Shown here: one piece after another, positions 9,518-18,193 of the stretch
Position numbering within the stretch: the stretch's first letter is position 1
Layout: every line of letters starts with the position of its first letter
Origin: Paragemmobacter straminiformis
GTDB lineage: Bacteria; Pseudomonadota; Alphaproteobacteria; Rhodobacterales; Rhodobacteraceae
Length of the DNA: 64,000 bases
Assembly (NCBI RefSeq): GCF_014243445.1
Contig: NZ_JACLQD010000003.1
Coordinates: forward strand, 248,001-312,000
Direction: 5' to 3'
The notes under the pieces: model-generated
Databases searched by the model: none
What the model was told of the DNA's origin: nothing
What the model saw: the letters and a program-made list of their open reading frames with translations, nothing else
Position numbers and translations under genes: made by a program

Positions 9518-10758
9518 CCGCAGCGGCAGCGCCCGCGACCCTGTGGCCGTGGAGCCTGTTCGCCGCGCTGATCGCGATGGCGGGGCTGCCGATCTATATC
9601 CACGCGCCGAAATTCTACGTGGATGCCTATGGCGTCAGTCTGGCAAGCCTTGGCGGCGTGCTTGCGCTTTTGCGGCTGTTCGACGTGGTGCAAGACCCCG
9701 TCCTTGGCTGGCTCGCCGAGGCGGGTCGGGCAAGGCGCGGGCTTTGGGTCGCGCTGGCCGCTGGGGTGATGGCGCTGGCGATGGTCGGGCTGTTCGCCGT
9801 TCGGCCGCCCGTTGCGCCGATGCTGTGGTTTGCGGTGACGCTGGCGCTTCTGTTCACCGCCTTCTCGTTCCTGACCATCGTGTTCTATGCCGAAGGCGTG
9901 GGCCGCGCCCTGCGTCTTGGCCCGCGCGGCCATGTGCGGCTGGCGGGCTGGCGCGAGGCGGGATCGCTGGTCGGCGTGTGCATCGCGGCGGTGGCGCCCG
10001 TGGCGCTGGGCGCGGTGATGGCGCGGCCTTTCGCGGGCTTTGCCGTCGGCTTTGCCCTGCTGGCGCTGGTCGCCGTGCTGGCGATGCGGCGCGAATGGAG
10101 CGATGGCGGGGCGGCCCCCGAAAACCCCTTTGCGCTGTTCCGGCCCGTGTTGGGCGATGCGCTGGCGCGGCGGCTGTTGCTGTTGGCGCTGGTCAATGCG
10201 GCGCCGGTCGCGGTGACCTCGACGCTGTTCCTGTTCTTTGTGGAAAGCCGTCTGGGCGCGGGCGGGGCGGCGGGCGGGTTTCTTTTGCTGTTCTTCCTTG
10301 CGGCGGCGCTGTCGACCCCGGTCTGGACGCGGGCGGCGCAGGTCTATGGCGAAAAGCGTGTGCTGCTTGCGGGGATGGGGCTGGCCATCGCGGCCTTTCT
10401 TTGGGCGGCGATGCTGGGCACGGGCGATCTGCTGGCCTTCGGGGTGATCTGCGTGGCCTCGGGCGCGGCGCTCGGGGCGGATATGGTGCTGCTTCCGGCG
10501 ATTTTCGCGCGCCGTCTGGGAGAGTTGGGGGCGGGCGAAAGCGCGGCCTTCAGCCTTTGGGCCTTTGTGTCCAAGCTGTCGCTCGCCTTGGCGGCGGCGG
10601 TGCTTTTGCCCGCGCTTCAGGCGGCGGGCTTCGTTTCAGGGGCGGCGAATGACGAGGGCGCATTGCGGGCGCTGTCGGTCGCCTATGCGCTGGTGCCTTG
10701 CGCGTTGAAATGTCTGGCGATCGCCGTTCTGGCGCTGACGCAAGTATCGGAGGTTTGA
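9514..10758 (+). CDS. MFS transporter (GPH-like) of the sigma-E regulon
   Basis: A 414-residue membrane protein with about 11-12 hydrophobic segments spread along its length and the family motif VQDPVLGWLAEAGRARRG after the second segment, typical of GPH-type symporters in the major facilitator superfamily. It starts with GTG in a GTGA overlap with the DUF1365 gene. It occupies the RSP_1089 position in the sigma-E operon. The cargo is unknown; the operon context suggests a lipid or oxidation-related solute, not a sugar. No defects in the reading frame were seen. Confidence 0.87.
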   Translation: MTAAAAPATLWPWSLFAALIAMAGLPIYIHAPKFYVDAYGVSLASLGGVLALLRLFDVVQDPVLGWLAEAGRARRGLWVALAAGVMALAMVGLFAVRPPVAPMLWFAVTLALLFTAFSFLTIVFYAEGVGRALRLGPRGHVRLAGWREAGSLVGVCIAAVAPVALGAVMARPFAGFAVGFALLALVAVLAMRREWSDGGAAPENPFALFRPVLGDALARRLLLLALVNAAPVAVTSTLFLFFVESRLGAGGAAGGFLLLFFLAAALSTPVWTRAAQVYGEKRVLLAGMGLAIAAFLWAAMLGTGDLLAFGVICVASGAALGADMVLLPAIFARRLGELGAGESAAFSLWAFVSKLSLALAAAVLLPALQAAGFVSGAANDEGALRALSVAYALVPCALKCLAIAVLALTQVSEV

Positions 10759-10760
10759 CG

Positions 10761-11324
10761 ATGTCGATCTGGGCCGTTCTGTTCCTTGCCGTCGTGGCGC
10801 TGCTGGTCCTGCCGCGCTTCATCGGGTTTCGCGCGCAAAAGCCCGCCGATCTGGCCGGACAGGGCCCCCGCTTCGATCTGCGGGCGCATCTGTCCGGACC
10901 GATCCTGTGCGAAGGGGTGATCTATGGCCCGCTTGGCCGAGTGTCGTCGCGCTTCGTGGCCGAGATGCAGGGGGAATGGGATGGCAACCGTGGCGTGCTG
11001 CGCGAGCGGTTCCGCTATGATTCAGGCCGCGTGCAAGACCGCGAATGGCGGCTGACCGTCGGCAATGACGGGACGATCAGGGCCGAGGCCGATGATGTGG
11101 TGGGCGCCGGAACGGGCCGTGCCGAGGGTCCGGCGGTGCAGCTTTTGTATCGCATCAAGCTGGATGCCGAGGCCGGGGGCCATGTCCTCGACGTGGTGGA
11201 CTGGATGTATCTGATGGAGAACGGAACGGTCATGAACCGCAGCCAGTTCCGCAAGTTCGGGATCAAGGTGGCCGAGCTTGTGGCGACCATGCGGCCGATG
11301 CCGCAAGCCTTGGTGAAGGCATGA
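10761..11324 (+). CDS. DUF3833 family protein of the sigma-E regulon
   Basis: A 187-residue protein with one N-terminal membrane segment (about residues 2-20) and then a soluble domain resembling DUF3833: GVIYGPLGRVSSRFVAEMQG, followed by RERFRYDSGRVQDREW. Many DUF3833 proteins are lipoproteins, but no lipobox cysteine is present here. The start ATG at 10761 is preceded by a good ribosome site (GGAGGTT). It matches RSP_1088 in position. The function is unknown. It follows the transporter by two bases and overlaps the next gene by ATGA. Confidence 0.85.
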   Translation: MSIWAVLFLAVVALLVLPRFIGFRAQKPADLAGQGPRFDLRAHLSGPILCEGVIYGPLGRVSSRFVAEMQGEWDGNRGVLRERFRYDSGRVQDREWRLTVGNDGTIRAEADDVVGAGTGRAEGPAVQLLYRIKLDAEAGGHVLDVVDWMYLMENGTVMNRSQFRKFGIKVAELVATMRPMPQALVKA

Positions 11325-12058
11325 GGGACTGGGCAGGCAAACGCTATTGGCTGGTCGGCGCAAGCGAGGGGCTTGGCCTTGCCCTTGCCGACAAGATGAG
11401 CCGCGCCGGCGTGGAGCTGGTGCTTTCGGCGCGGTCGCCCGACCGGCTTGGGGCGGCGGTTGCCACCCTTTCCGGCAAGGCGCGGGCGGTGGCGGTGGAT
11501 GTGGGCGATGCCGCATCGGTCGCGGCGGCGGCGGCCGAGGTCGGGCCGGTGGACGGGGTGGTCTTTCTGGCCGGCGTCTATACGCCCATGACGGCAAAGG
11601 AATGGGATACGGCGGCGGTCGAGACGATGATCGACGTCAACCTGACAGGTGCCGCGCGGGTCGTGGGGGCGGTGCTGCCCGCGATGCTGGCGCGCGGGGC
11701 GGGGCATATCGTGCTGACGGGGTCGCTGTCGGGGTTTCGCGGCCTGCCGCGCGCCATCGGCTATGGCGCGTCGAAGGCGGGGCTGGTGTCGCTTGCCGAA
11801 AGCCTGCGCTGCGATCTGGCTGAGAGCGGGGTCGAGGTGCAGCTTGCCAACCCCGGATTCATCCGGACGCGCCTGACGGACAAGAACGCGTTCAACATGC
11901 CGCAGATCATGGAACCTGCGGCGGCGGCGCAGATGATGTTCGAGCATATGGGAAGCACGCGGTTCAGCCGGTCGTTCCCGGTGCCCTTCGCCTGGGTGTT
12001 CCGCCTGTCGAACCTGATGCCCGACTGGCTTTACTTCCGCATCTTCTCACGTCTCTAG
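11321..12058 (+). CDS. Short-chain dehydrogenase/reductase of the sigma-E regulon
   Basis: A 245-residue classical SDR. The nucleotide-binding motif is GASEGLG (13-19), and the catalytic residues are Asn107, Ser135, Tyr148 and Lys152 (GYGASK). It is the last gene of the sigma-E operon (RSP_1087 position). The substrate is unknown; a lipid carbonyl formed under oxidative stress would fit the context. Its 3' end overlaps the end of the convergent nagA gene by 12 bases. Confidence 0.88.
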   Translation: MRDWAGKRYWLVGASEGLGLALADKMSRAGVELVLSARSPDRLGAAVATLSGKARAVAVDVGDAASVAAAAAEVGPVDGVVFLAGVYTPMTAKEWDTAAVETMIDVNLTGAARVVGAVLPAMLARGAGHIVLTGSLSGFRGLPRAIGYGASKAGLVSLAESLRCDLAESGVEVQLANPGFIRTRLTDKNAFNMPQIMEPAAAAQMMFEHMGSTRFSRSFPVPFAWVFRLSNLMPDWLYFRIFSRL

Positions 12059-13162
12059 CACGCCTGCCCGCCAGACGGAGCGCAGCCCCCAGTCGGGCGC
12101 AAGGTGGACCATATCGGCCCGCGACCCCGCGCGCAGGCTGCCAAGATCGGGCCGGTCGAGCAGCGCAGCAGGGATTGTCGTCGCCATCGCAAGGGCGCGG
12201 GCAACGGGGATGCCCACGTCTTGCACCAGCACTTGCACCGCGCGGGGCAGCGTCAGGTCTGCCCCGGCGAGCGTGCCGTCATCCAGCGTCAGCCGCCCGT
12301 CACGGCGCAGGATGCGCCGCCCGCCAAGGGTGAATTCCGTCAGGTCGGTTCCGGCCAGCGCCATGCAGTCCGAGACAAGGAACACGCGCGCGGGCTTTGC
12401 CGCAAGCGCCACGCGCAGGGTCAGCGGGTCGATATGGATGCCATCCGCGATCAGCCCGGCGTAAAGGTCGCTGCCCAGCACCGCGCCGACAAGGCCCGGC
12501 TCGCGGTTGCCAAGCTGGCTCATGGCGTTGAACAGGTGCGTGGCGCAACTGGCCCCCATGCCAAGCGCTGTCGCAGCGGTGCAATCGGTATGGCCAAGGC
12601 TGACGATCACGCCCGCATTCCGCAACGCGGCAACCTGTGCGGGGGTGGCGGATTCGGGGGCCAGCGTGACCATCAGCGCGGGCAGGTGCCTGGCCGCGTG
12701 CAGGAACAGGTCAAGATCCGCCGGCTGCATCGGACGGATCAGCGCCGCGTCATGCGCGCCCTTGCGGCGGGGGTCGAGGTGCGGCCCCTCGAGGTGCAGG
12801 CCAAGGAAACCCGCCGTTCCCGCCCGTGCCGCCGCGATCCCGGCCTCGACGACCTGCGCGGTGGCTTGGGGCGTGTCGGTGATCAGCGTGGGCAGGCAGC
12901 CTGTGGCCCCGAGCCGCGTCTGCGTGGCGCAGATGCGGGCGATGGCTTCGGCGGTCGTGGTGCCATCCACGGCCACCCCGCCCGCGCCGTTCACCTGCAG
13001 ATCGAGGAAACCGGGGCCGAGGATGCCCGCGCCAAGGCTGACAACCTTGCCCGTGGCCGCGCCGATGCCGGTGACGATGCCGTTTTCCACGTTCAGCGCC
13101 GCACCCTCCTTGTGCAGCGTGGTGCCGTCGAAAATGGCGGGGCCGATGTAGCTGAGGGTCAT
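12047..13162 (-). CDS. nagA: N-acetylglucosamine-6-phosphate deacetylase NagA
   Basis: A 371-residue amidohydrolase that converts GlcNAc-6-phosphate to glucosamine-6-phosphate and acetate. The expected metal and catalytic residues are present: Glu125 in HLEGPHLDP, His191 in SLGHTDC, His209 in ATHLFNAM, His243 in ADGIHIDP and Asp265 in VSDCMAL. It overlaps the upstream SIS-domain gene by ATGA and ends the minus-strand operon kinase-GntR-SIS-nagA. It takes GlcNAc-6-phosphate from the GlcNAc kinase reaction and from the MurQ reaction encoded in the divergent operon. Confidence 0.96.
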   Translation of the reverse strand: MTLSYIGPAIFDGTTLHKEGAALNVENGIVTGIGAATGKVVSLGAGILGPGFLDLQVNGAGGVAVDGTTTAEAIARICATQTRLGATGCLPTLITDTPQATAQVVEAGIAAARAGTAGFLGLHLEGPHLDPRRKGAHDAALIRPMQPADLDLFLHAARHLPALMVTLAPESATPAQVAALRNAGVIVSLGHTDCTAATALGMGASCATHLFNAMSQLGNREPGLVGAVLGSDLYAGLIADGIHIDPLTLRVALAAKPARVFLVSDCMALAGTDLTEFTLGGRRILRRDGRLTLDDGTLAGADLTLPRAVQVLVQDVGIPVARALAMATTIPAALLDRPDLGSLRAGSRADMVHLAPDWGLRSVWRAGVLET

Positions 13163-14184
13163 ATCGTCTCGGTCACTTTTCTCAGATGGGGGGGCGTGTC
13201 GGGGTCAAAGCCACGGCGGCGGGCCAGCGATTCGACGAAGGCGTAGAAGGTGACGGCAAGCACAAGCGGGGCGGTCAGGCCATGCACGCCCGCCACGGTG
13301 GGCAATGTGGTGGCCCCCTTGGCCGCGAGTCCGGTCAGGAAGACATCGGCCCCCTGCGCGGCAAGGCGTTCGGCGGTCTGGGCGACCCCGGCTTGCGCGG
13401 CATCGTCGACCGCAAGCGCCAGCACGGGGAAATGCGCCTGCACGATGGCCGAGGGACCGTGAAGCACTTCGGCCGCCGAATAGGCCTCGGCATGCAGGCC
13501 GCAGGTTTCCTTGAGCTTGAGAGCGGATTCGGCGGCGATGGCAAAGGCGGGGCCACGGCCCAGCACATAGGCCGAACTGGCACGCGACAGCCGCGCGGCA
13601 AGGGGCGACCAGTCCAGCGTCAGCGCCTGCGCAAAGGCTTCGGGAAGGGCGTTCACGGCGGCGCGCAGCGGGGCATCGTCTTGCCACTCCGCGACAAGGG
13701 CAAGCCCCGCTAGGACCGAGGTGACGAAGGTTTTCGTCGCGGCAACCGATTGCTCGACCCCCGCCAGCAGCGGCAGGCAATGCGCCGAGGCGGTGGCCAT
13801 CGGGCTGTCGGCAAAGTTGGTGATGGCGATCGACAGCGCCCCGCCCGTGCCTGCGGCGCGCATCATTTCCACGATGTCGGGGCTGCGGCCCGATTGCGAG
13901 ATGCCGATGCAGGCGGCATTGGTCAGCCGCAGCGGGCGGCCATAGACCGATGCGACCGAAGGGCCGACCGAAGCGACGGGAATGCCCGCCACCAGTTCGG
14001 CGGCGTATTTCAGATAGGTCGCCGCATGGTCCGACGATCCGCGCGCCACGGTGATGATCAGCGCGGGGTCGACCTTGCGCATGGCGGCGGCGGCCGCCTG
14101 AAGCGCAGGGCGCGACTGCGTCAGGAAGCGGGCGGCGGCTTCGGGAATTTCCGCGACCTCGCGTGCCATGTGGCTTTGGGTCAT
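13159..14184 (-). CDS. Glucosamine-6-phosphate deaminase, NagB-II (SIS domain) type
   Basis: A 341-residue protein with two SIS domains related to the isomerase half of GlmS. Seen: ARGSSDHAATYLKYAAEL, GISQSGRSPDIVEMMR and the C-terminal KLKETCGLHAEAY with EVLHGPSA. It lacks the glutamine amidotransferase domain, so it should run in the catabolic direction, from glucosamine-6-phosphate to fructose-6-phosphate plus ammonia. Its position between nagA and the GntR regulator supports this role (NagB-II type in genomes without classical NagB). An AgaS-type role with galactosamine is the main alternative. Confidence 0.87.
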   Translation of the reverse strand: MTQSHMAREVAEIPEAAARFLTQSRPALQAAAAAMRKVDPALIITVARGSSDHAATYLKYAAELVAGIPVASVGPSVASVYGRPLRLTNAACIGISQSGRSPDIVEMMRAAGTGGALSIAITNFADSPMATASAHCLPLLAGVEQSVAATKTFVTSVLAGLALVAEWQDDAPLRAAVNALPEAFAQALTLDWSPLAARLSRASSAYVLGRGPAFAIAAESALKLKETCGLHAEAYSAAEVLHGPSAIVQAHFPVLALAVDDAAQAGVAQTAERLAAQGADVFLTGLAAKGATTLPTVAGVHGLTAPLVLAVTFYAFVESLARRRGFDPDTPPHLRKVTETI

Positions 14185-14945
14185 GGGGTCGTCCTTTCGG
14201 GATCGAGTTTCAGTTCCACCGCAAAATCATAGGCATCGCCGCGATAGAGCGAGCGGGTGAATTCCACCACGCGGCCATCGGGCAGATAGCCGATGCGTTC
14301 GATCTTCAGCCCCGCTGCACCCGTCGGCACGCCCAGAAGTTCGGCATCGCGCGGGGACAGGTTGGCCGCCGAGATGCGCTGCACGGCGCGGACGGGGCGG
14401 CATCCGTTGGCTTGAAGCACGGCATAAAGCGAGCCGGCAACCGCTTCGGGATCGGGCAGATAGGCCGCCGAAAGCGAGGCGCGTTCGATGGCAAGCGGCA
14501 CGCCGTCAGACCGCCGCACCCGTTCGAGCCGCGCCACGCGGTCGCCCGCACCAAGGCCGAGCGCCATCACCTCTTCGGGGGCGGGGGAATGGATGGCGCG
14601 TGAAATCCACGTCGACTCGACCGATTTGCCGCGCCGCGCCATGTCTTCGGTGAACGAGGTGAGAAGGCTCAGCGCCTGTTCCAGCCGTTCCACCTTGGGC
14701 GCGACAAAGGTGCCGGACCCGCGCCGTTGCACCAGTTGCCCCGTGGCCACCAGCCCTTCGACGGCCTTCCTGACCGTCACGCGCGACAGGCCGGTAAGCG
14801 CTGCCATGTCGCGTTCGGGGGGCAGGCTGTCGCCGGGTTTCAGGCGCGCGCTGGCAATGGCCTCGGCGATGCGGCGTTGCAGTTGCAGGTACAGCGGGCC
14901 CGCGCCGGTTTCGTCGAAGCCCTGGGGGGAAAAGATCTGCTCCAT
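14181..14945 (-). CDS. GntR/HutC-family transcriptional regulator of the amino-sugar cluster
   Basis: A 254-residue regulator with an N-terminal winged helix (LQLQRRIAEAIASARLKPGD, then PERDMAALTGLSRVTVRKAV) and a C-terminal UTRA effector domain. UTRA regulators in amino-sugar operons (NagR/DasR class) usually sense GlcN-6-phosphate or GlcNAc-6-phosphate. A GTG at 14948 is a possible start one codon upstream and would give a GTGA overlap with the kinase gene. It probably binds the repeated TTGGYATT boxes in the divergent promoter region (15791-15898). That target assignment is inference. Confidence 0.9.
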   Translation of the reverse strand: MEQIFSPQGFDETGAGPLYLQLQRRIAEAIASARLKPGDSLPPERDMAALTGLSRVTVRKAVEGLVATGQLVQRRGSGTFVAPKVERLEQALSLLTSFTEDMARRGKSVESTWISRAIHSPAPEEVMALGLGAGDRVARLERVRRSDGVPLAIERASLSAAYLPDPEAVAGSLYAVLQANGCRPVRAVQRISAANLSPRDAELLGVPTGAAGLKIERIGYLPDGRVVEFTRSLYRGDAYDFAVELKLDPERTTP

Positions 14946-15769
14946 CACGCCGCCTCTCGCGCAAGGAGCAGCGCGCCGTCAAGGGCGGTGCCAAGTGCGG
15001 CGCGCTGGGGCCATTGCGGCAGGCGGGCGGCAAAGGCGGGGCCGAGGCCGCCGAGGAAGGTGACGGCAAGCGGTTCGGGCGGTTGCAGGCGGGCGATGGA
15101 TGCGGCGATGTCGGCGGTGGCCTGCGCCATGATCGCCTGCGCCGCAGGGTCGGCCGAACCGACAAGCCGCGGCGCGAGGGTGGCGAAATCGGCAGGGCGG
15201 GCGGCAAGGGAAAAGGCCACGATGGCATCGGCGCCGCCGTGTTCGGCCAGAACCGCGCGCAACAGCGGCGTCATCGGGGTGAAACCGTCAAGCGCCCGCA
15301 GGCAGCGCGACAGCAGGGCGCGGCCCAGCCATGCGCCGCTGCCTTCGTCGCCGAGGGCAAGCCCGTAGCCGCCGATCTGGCACAGCCTGCCATTCTGCTG
15401 GCTGGCGAAAACCGATCCGGTGCCAAGCGCCGCCACCACGCCATCCTGCGCGCCGAGCGCGCCTTTGACGGCGGTGACGGCATCGGTCACCACGGTCAGG
15501 CGCGCGAAGGGCAGGGCGTCTTGCAACCGGTGCGCCGCACCTGCCGCATTCGCCCCCGCCAGCCCGAGGGCTGCCGAGCGGATGCTGCCGCCCCCCGCGG
15601 CGGCCAGAGCGGCCTTGCTGGCGGTCAGGATGTTCGTCGTGGCGGTCGCAGGGTCCGAGGCGATGTTGGCCGGACCCGCCTCGCCACGCCCGAGGATACG
15701 GCCCGACGCATCGGCCACGGCCGCGCGGCAGCCCGTGCCACCCCCGTCGATGCCCAGAAAAAGCGTCAT
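14945..15769 (-). CDS. BadF/BcrA-family sugar kinase, probable GlcNAc/MurNAc kinase
   Basis: A 274-residue ASKHA kinase of the BadF/BadG/BcrA/BcrD family. The N-terminal phosphate loop is FLGIDGGGTGCRAAVAD, with VAALGTGSVFA and GGYGLALGDEGSGAWLGR further on. Family members include NAGK-type GlcNAc kinases and the Clostridium MurK, which phosphorylates both MurNAc and GlcNAc. The divergent operon carries a MurQ homologue, so MurK-like activity is attractive. The start is the ATG at 15769 with a strong GGAGG site. Upstream codons in frame extend through the regulatory region and are rejected. Confidence 0.88.
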   Translation of the reverse strand: MTLFLGIDGGGTGCRAAVADASGRILGRGEAGPANIASDPATATTNILTASKAALAAAGGGSIRSAALGLAGANAAGAAHRLQDALPFARLTVVTDAVTAVKGALGAQDGVVAALGTGSVFASQQNGRLCQIGGYGLALGDEGSGAWLGRALLSRCLRALDGFTPMTPLLRAVLAEHGGADAIVAFSLAARPADFATLAPRLVGSADPAAQAIMAQATADIAASIARLQPPEPLAVTFLGGLGPAFAARLPQWPQRAALGTALDGALLLAREAA

Positions 15770-15790
15770 GGCGAATCCTCCGCATCTGAG

Positions 15791-15809
15791 AATACCAAAA
15801 CAATACCAA
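15791..15809 (-). promoter_or_regulatory. Direct-repeat operator candidate upstream of the kinase operon
   Basis: On the minus strand two TTGGTATT boxes occur 11 bases apart, one helical turn, about 20-40 bases upstream of the kinase start. The same layout appears in opposite orientation at 15880-15898. They are the likely binding sites of the adjacent GntR regulator. Confidence 0.6.
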
Positions 15810-15879
15810 ATGGAAAGGTGCTTGACGAAACGGGCCGTAAACCGATGCAAACGGCGCATGGGATAATGACGCTTTACAA

Positions 15880-15898
15880 TTGGTATTATTTTGGCATT
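15880..15898 (+). promoter_or_regulatory. Direct-repeat operator candidate upstream of murQ
   Basis: TTGGTATT at 15880-15887 and TTGGCATT at 15891-15898 have starts 11 bases apart. This mirrors the pair at 15791-15809 across the divergent promoter region. It lies 24-42 bases before the murQ-like start codon. Confidence 0.6.
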
Positions 15899-15921
15899 GT
15901 CAACGGGAACGGAGGAATCAC

Positions 15922-16827
15922 ATGGCCGACAACGGTTTCGCACGGGCGACCGAAGCCAGACATCCGCATTCGGCGGGGCTGCATGACCAGCCCGCGCCCG
16001 TGGTGCTGGAGCGGCTGCTTTCGGCGCAGCAGGCGGCTTTGGCCGCTGTGCGCGGGGCCTTGGGGCCGATTGCCGAAGCCGCCGGGGCGGGTGCCGCCGC
16101 GCTGAGTCGGGGCGGCAAGATGGGCTATGCGGGGGCGGGATCGTCCGGCCTGATGGCGCTGGCCGATTGTCTGGAACTTGCCGGAACCTTCGGCATCATG
16201 CCGCCGCAGACGCCGATGCTGTTTGCGGGCGGCGCCGGGGCCTTGCTGCATATGACGGGCGGGGTCGAGGATGACCCCGCTTTGGCGGCGGCCGATTTCG
16301 CGGCGGCAGGGTTTTCGCGCGGCGATGTGGTGCTGTGCCTGTCGGCGTCAGGGACAACGCCCTATACGCTGGCCATCGCCGGTCTGGCGCGCAAGGCGGG
16401 GGTGACGGTCGCGGGCTTTGCCAATGTCGCGGGGTCGCCGCTGCTGGCGGCGTCTGACATCGCCGTCTGCATCGAGACCGGCCCCGAGGTGGTGAACGGC
16501 TCGACCCGCATGGGGGCCGCGACGGCGCAGAAGGTCGCTCTCAACATGCTGTCCGTTCTGGTCGGGTTGCGGCTTGGCCATGTGCATGACGGCTATATGG
16601 TCAATGTTGTCGCGGACAATGCCAAGCTGGTGGATCGCGCGGCGCGGATCGTCTCGGCCCTGTCGGGGCAGGGGATGGAGGCCGCAAGGGCGGCGCTTGG
16701 CGTGACGGGGGGCGCGGTGAAACCCGCCGTGCTGGTCGCGGCAGGAACGACAGCGGAGGCCGCAGAGGCCGCGCTGGGGCGCAGTGGCGGGCATATCGGC
16801 CCGGCACTGGCCGAAGTGAAGCAATAA
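15922..16827 (+). CDS. murQ: N-acetylmuramic acid 6-phosphate etherase MurQ-like
   Basis: A 301-residue SIS-domain protein that should cleave the lactyl ether of MurNAc-6-phosphate to give GlcNAc-6-phosphate and D-lactate. It aligns with E. coli MurQ through GAGSSGLMALADCLELAGTF, ASGTTPYTLAIAGLARKAG and the signature GSTRMGAATAQKVALNMLS. Glu85 and Glu116 line up with the two glutamates important in E. coli MurQ. Some family-typical residues differ (SSGL for TSGR, RMGAA for RxKSG). The start is set by GGAGGAATC before ATG at 15922. It is first in the ABC-transporter operon. Confidence 0.86.
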   Translation: MADNGFARATEARHPHSAGLHDQPAPVVLERLLSAQQAALAAVRGALGPIAEAAGAGAAALSRGGKMGYAGAGSSGLMALADCLELAGTFGIMPPQTPMLFAGGAGALLHMTGGVEDDPALAAADFAAAGFSRGDVVLCLSASGTTPYTLAIAGLARKAGVTVAGFANVAGSPLLAASDIAVCIETGPEVVNGSTRMGAATAQKVALNMLSVLVGLRLGHVHDGYMVNVVADNAKLVDRAARIVSALSGQGMEAARAALGVTGGAVKPAVLVAAGTTAEAAEAALGRSGGHIGPALAEVKQ

Positions 16828-16860
16828 ACGGCAAAGACAACAACCAACCGGGAGAAGACC

Positions 16861-18111
16861 ATGAAAACGACGTTCCGTTTCGCCCTTCTGGCCAGCACGC
16901 TGCTGGCAGGCGCGGCGCAGGCCGAGGATGTGACGCTGACCATCGAAAGCTGGCGCAACGACGACCTGACGATCTGGCAGGACAAGCTCATTCCGGCCTT
17001 CGAGGCCGCGAACCCCGGCATCAAGCTGGTCTTTGCGCCGACCGCGCCTGCGGAATACAACGCGGCGCTGAACAGCAAGTTGCAGGCCGGATCGGCGGGC
17101 GACCTGATCACCTGCCGCCCGTTCGACGCCTCGCTCGAGCTGTATAACCAGGGCAATCTGGCCGATCTGTCGGGGCTGGCGGCGATGGCGAATTTCTCGC
17201 CCGTGGCCAAGTCGGCGTGGCAGACGGATGACGGGGCTGCGACCTTCTGCATGCCGATGGCCTCGGTGATCCACGGGTTCATCTACAACAAGGACGCCTT
17301 CGACCAGCTTGGTCTGGCCGTGCCGACGACGGTGGACGAATTCTTCGCCGTGCTGGACAAGATCAAGGCAGACGGCACCTATATCCCGATGGCGATGGGC
17401 ACCAACGACCAGTGGGAAGCCGCCACGATGGGTTACAACAACATCGGGCCGAACTACTGGAAGGGCGAAGAGGGGCGTCTGGCGCTGATCAAGGGCACCC
17501 AGAAGCTGACCGATCCGCAATGGGTCGCCCCCTACGAGCAGCTTGCCAAGTGGAAGGACTATCTGGGCGACGGGTTCGAGGCGCAGACCTATCCGGACAG
17601 CCAGAACTTGTTCACGCTGGGCCGCGCCGCGATCTATCCGGCCGGTTCGTGGGAAATCGCCGGGTTCAACGCGCAGGCGCAGTTCAAGATGGGCGCATTC
17701 GCGCCGCCGGTCGTGAATGCGGGCGACACCTGCTACATCTCTGACCACACCGACATCGCCATGGGCATGAACGCCAAGAGCGCGCATCCCGAAGAGGCCA
17801 AGAAGTTCCTCGAATGGGTCGGGTCGTCCGAGTTTGCGGACCTTTACGCCAACAGCCTGCCGGGGTTCTTCTCGCTCAACTCGACCCCGGTGACCATGAC
17901 CGACCCGCTGGCGCAGGAATTCGTGTCCTGGCGCGGCAAGTGCCAGTCGACGATCCGCTCGACCTACCAGATCCTGTCGCGCGGCACGCCGAACCTCGAG
18001 AACGAGACGTGGAACGCCTCGGCCAATGTGATCAAGGGCACCGAGACCCCGGCCGATGCGGGCAAGCGCCTGCAGGCAGGGCTGGACAGCTGGTACAAGC
18101 CGGCAAACTGA
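16861..18111 (+). CDS. ABC transporter sugar-binding protein (family 1)
   Basis: A 416-residue periplasmic solute-binding protein. A signal peptide is clear (hydrophobic residues about 6-19, cleavage after AQA near 21), and the mature part has family-1 features: ESWRNDDLTIWQDKLIPAFE, AANPGIKLVF and NSKLQAGSAGDLITC. A ribosome site GGGAGAAG precedes the ATG. With the two permeases and the ATPase downstream it forms a CUT1-type importer. The operon context suggests an amino sugar such as GlcNAc, MurNAc or a short oligomer as ligand; this is inferred, as binding-protein sequence does not fix the ligand. Confidence 0.93.
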   Translation: MKTTFRFALLASTLLAGAAQAEDVTLTIESWRNDDLTIWQDKLIPAFEAANPGIKLVFAPTAPAEYNAALNSKLQAGSAGDLITCRPFDASLELYNQGNLADLSGLAAMANFSPVAKSAWQTDDGAATFCMPMASVIHGFIYNKDAFDQLGLAVPTTVDEFFAVLDKIKADGTYIPMAMGTNDQWEAATMGYNNIGPNYWKGEEGRLALIKGTQKLTDPQWVAPYEQLAKWKDYLGDGFEAQTYPDSQNLFTLGRAAIYPAGSWEIAGFNAQAQFKMGAFAPPVVNAGDTCYISDHTDIAMGMNAKSAHPEEAKKFLEWVGSSEFADLYANSLPGFFSLNSTPVTMTDPLAQEFVSWRGKCQSTIRSTYQILSRGTPNLENETWNASANVIKGTETPADAGKRLQAGLDSWYKPAN

Positions 18112-18127
18112 GGCTTTTGCGGAAAGG

Positions 18128-18152
18128 CCGGGGGGGCTGTCTGCCCCCCCGG
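18128..18152. repeat. C-rich intergenic hairpin element, copy 1
   Basis: A 10-bp stem (CCGGGGGGGC and its complement) with a five-base loop, followed by a C-run and GAGAGTATTTTCCCAAGGAT leading to GAAG. Similar C-rich hairpins ending in a TATTT...ATGAA tail recur in Rhodobacteraceae intergenic spaces, and a second copy is at 38835-38890. Here it separates the binding-protein gene from its permeases, so it may trim or attenuate the transcript so that more binding protein is made. Confidence 0.7.
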
Positions 18153-18193
18153 ACCCCCCCGAGAGTATTTTCCCAAGGATGAAGGGGTAAGGC

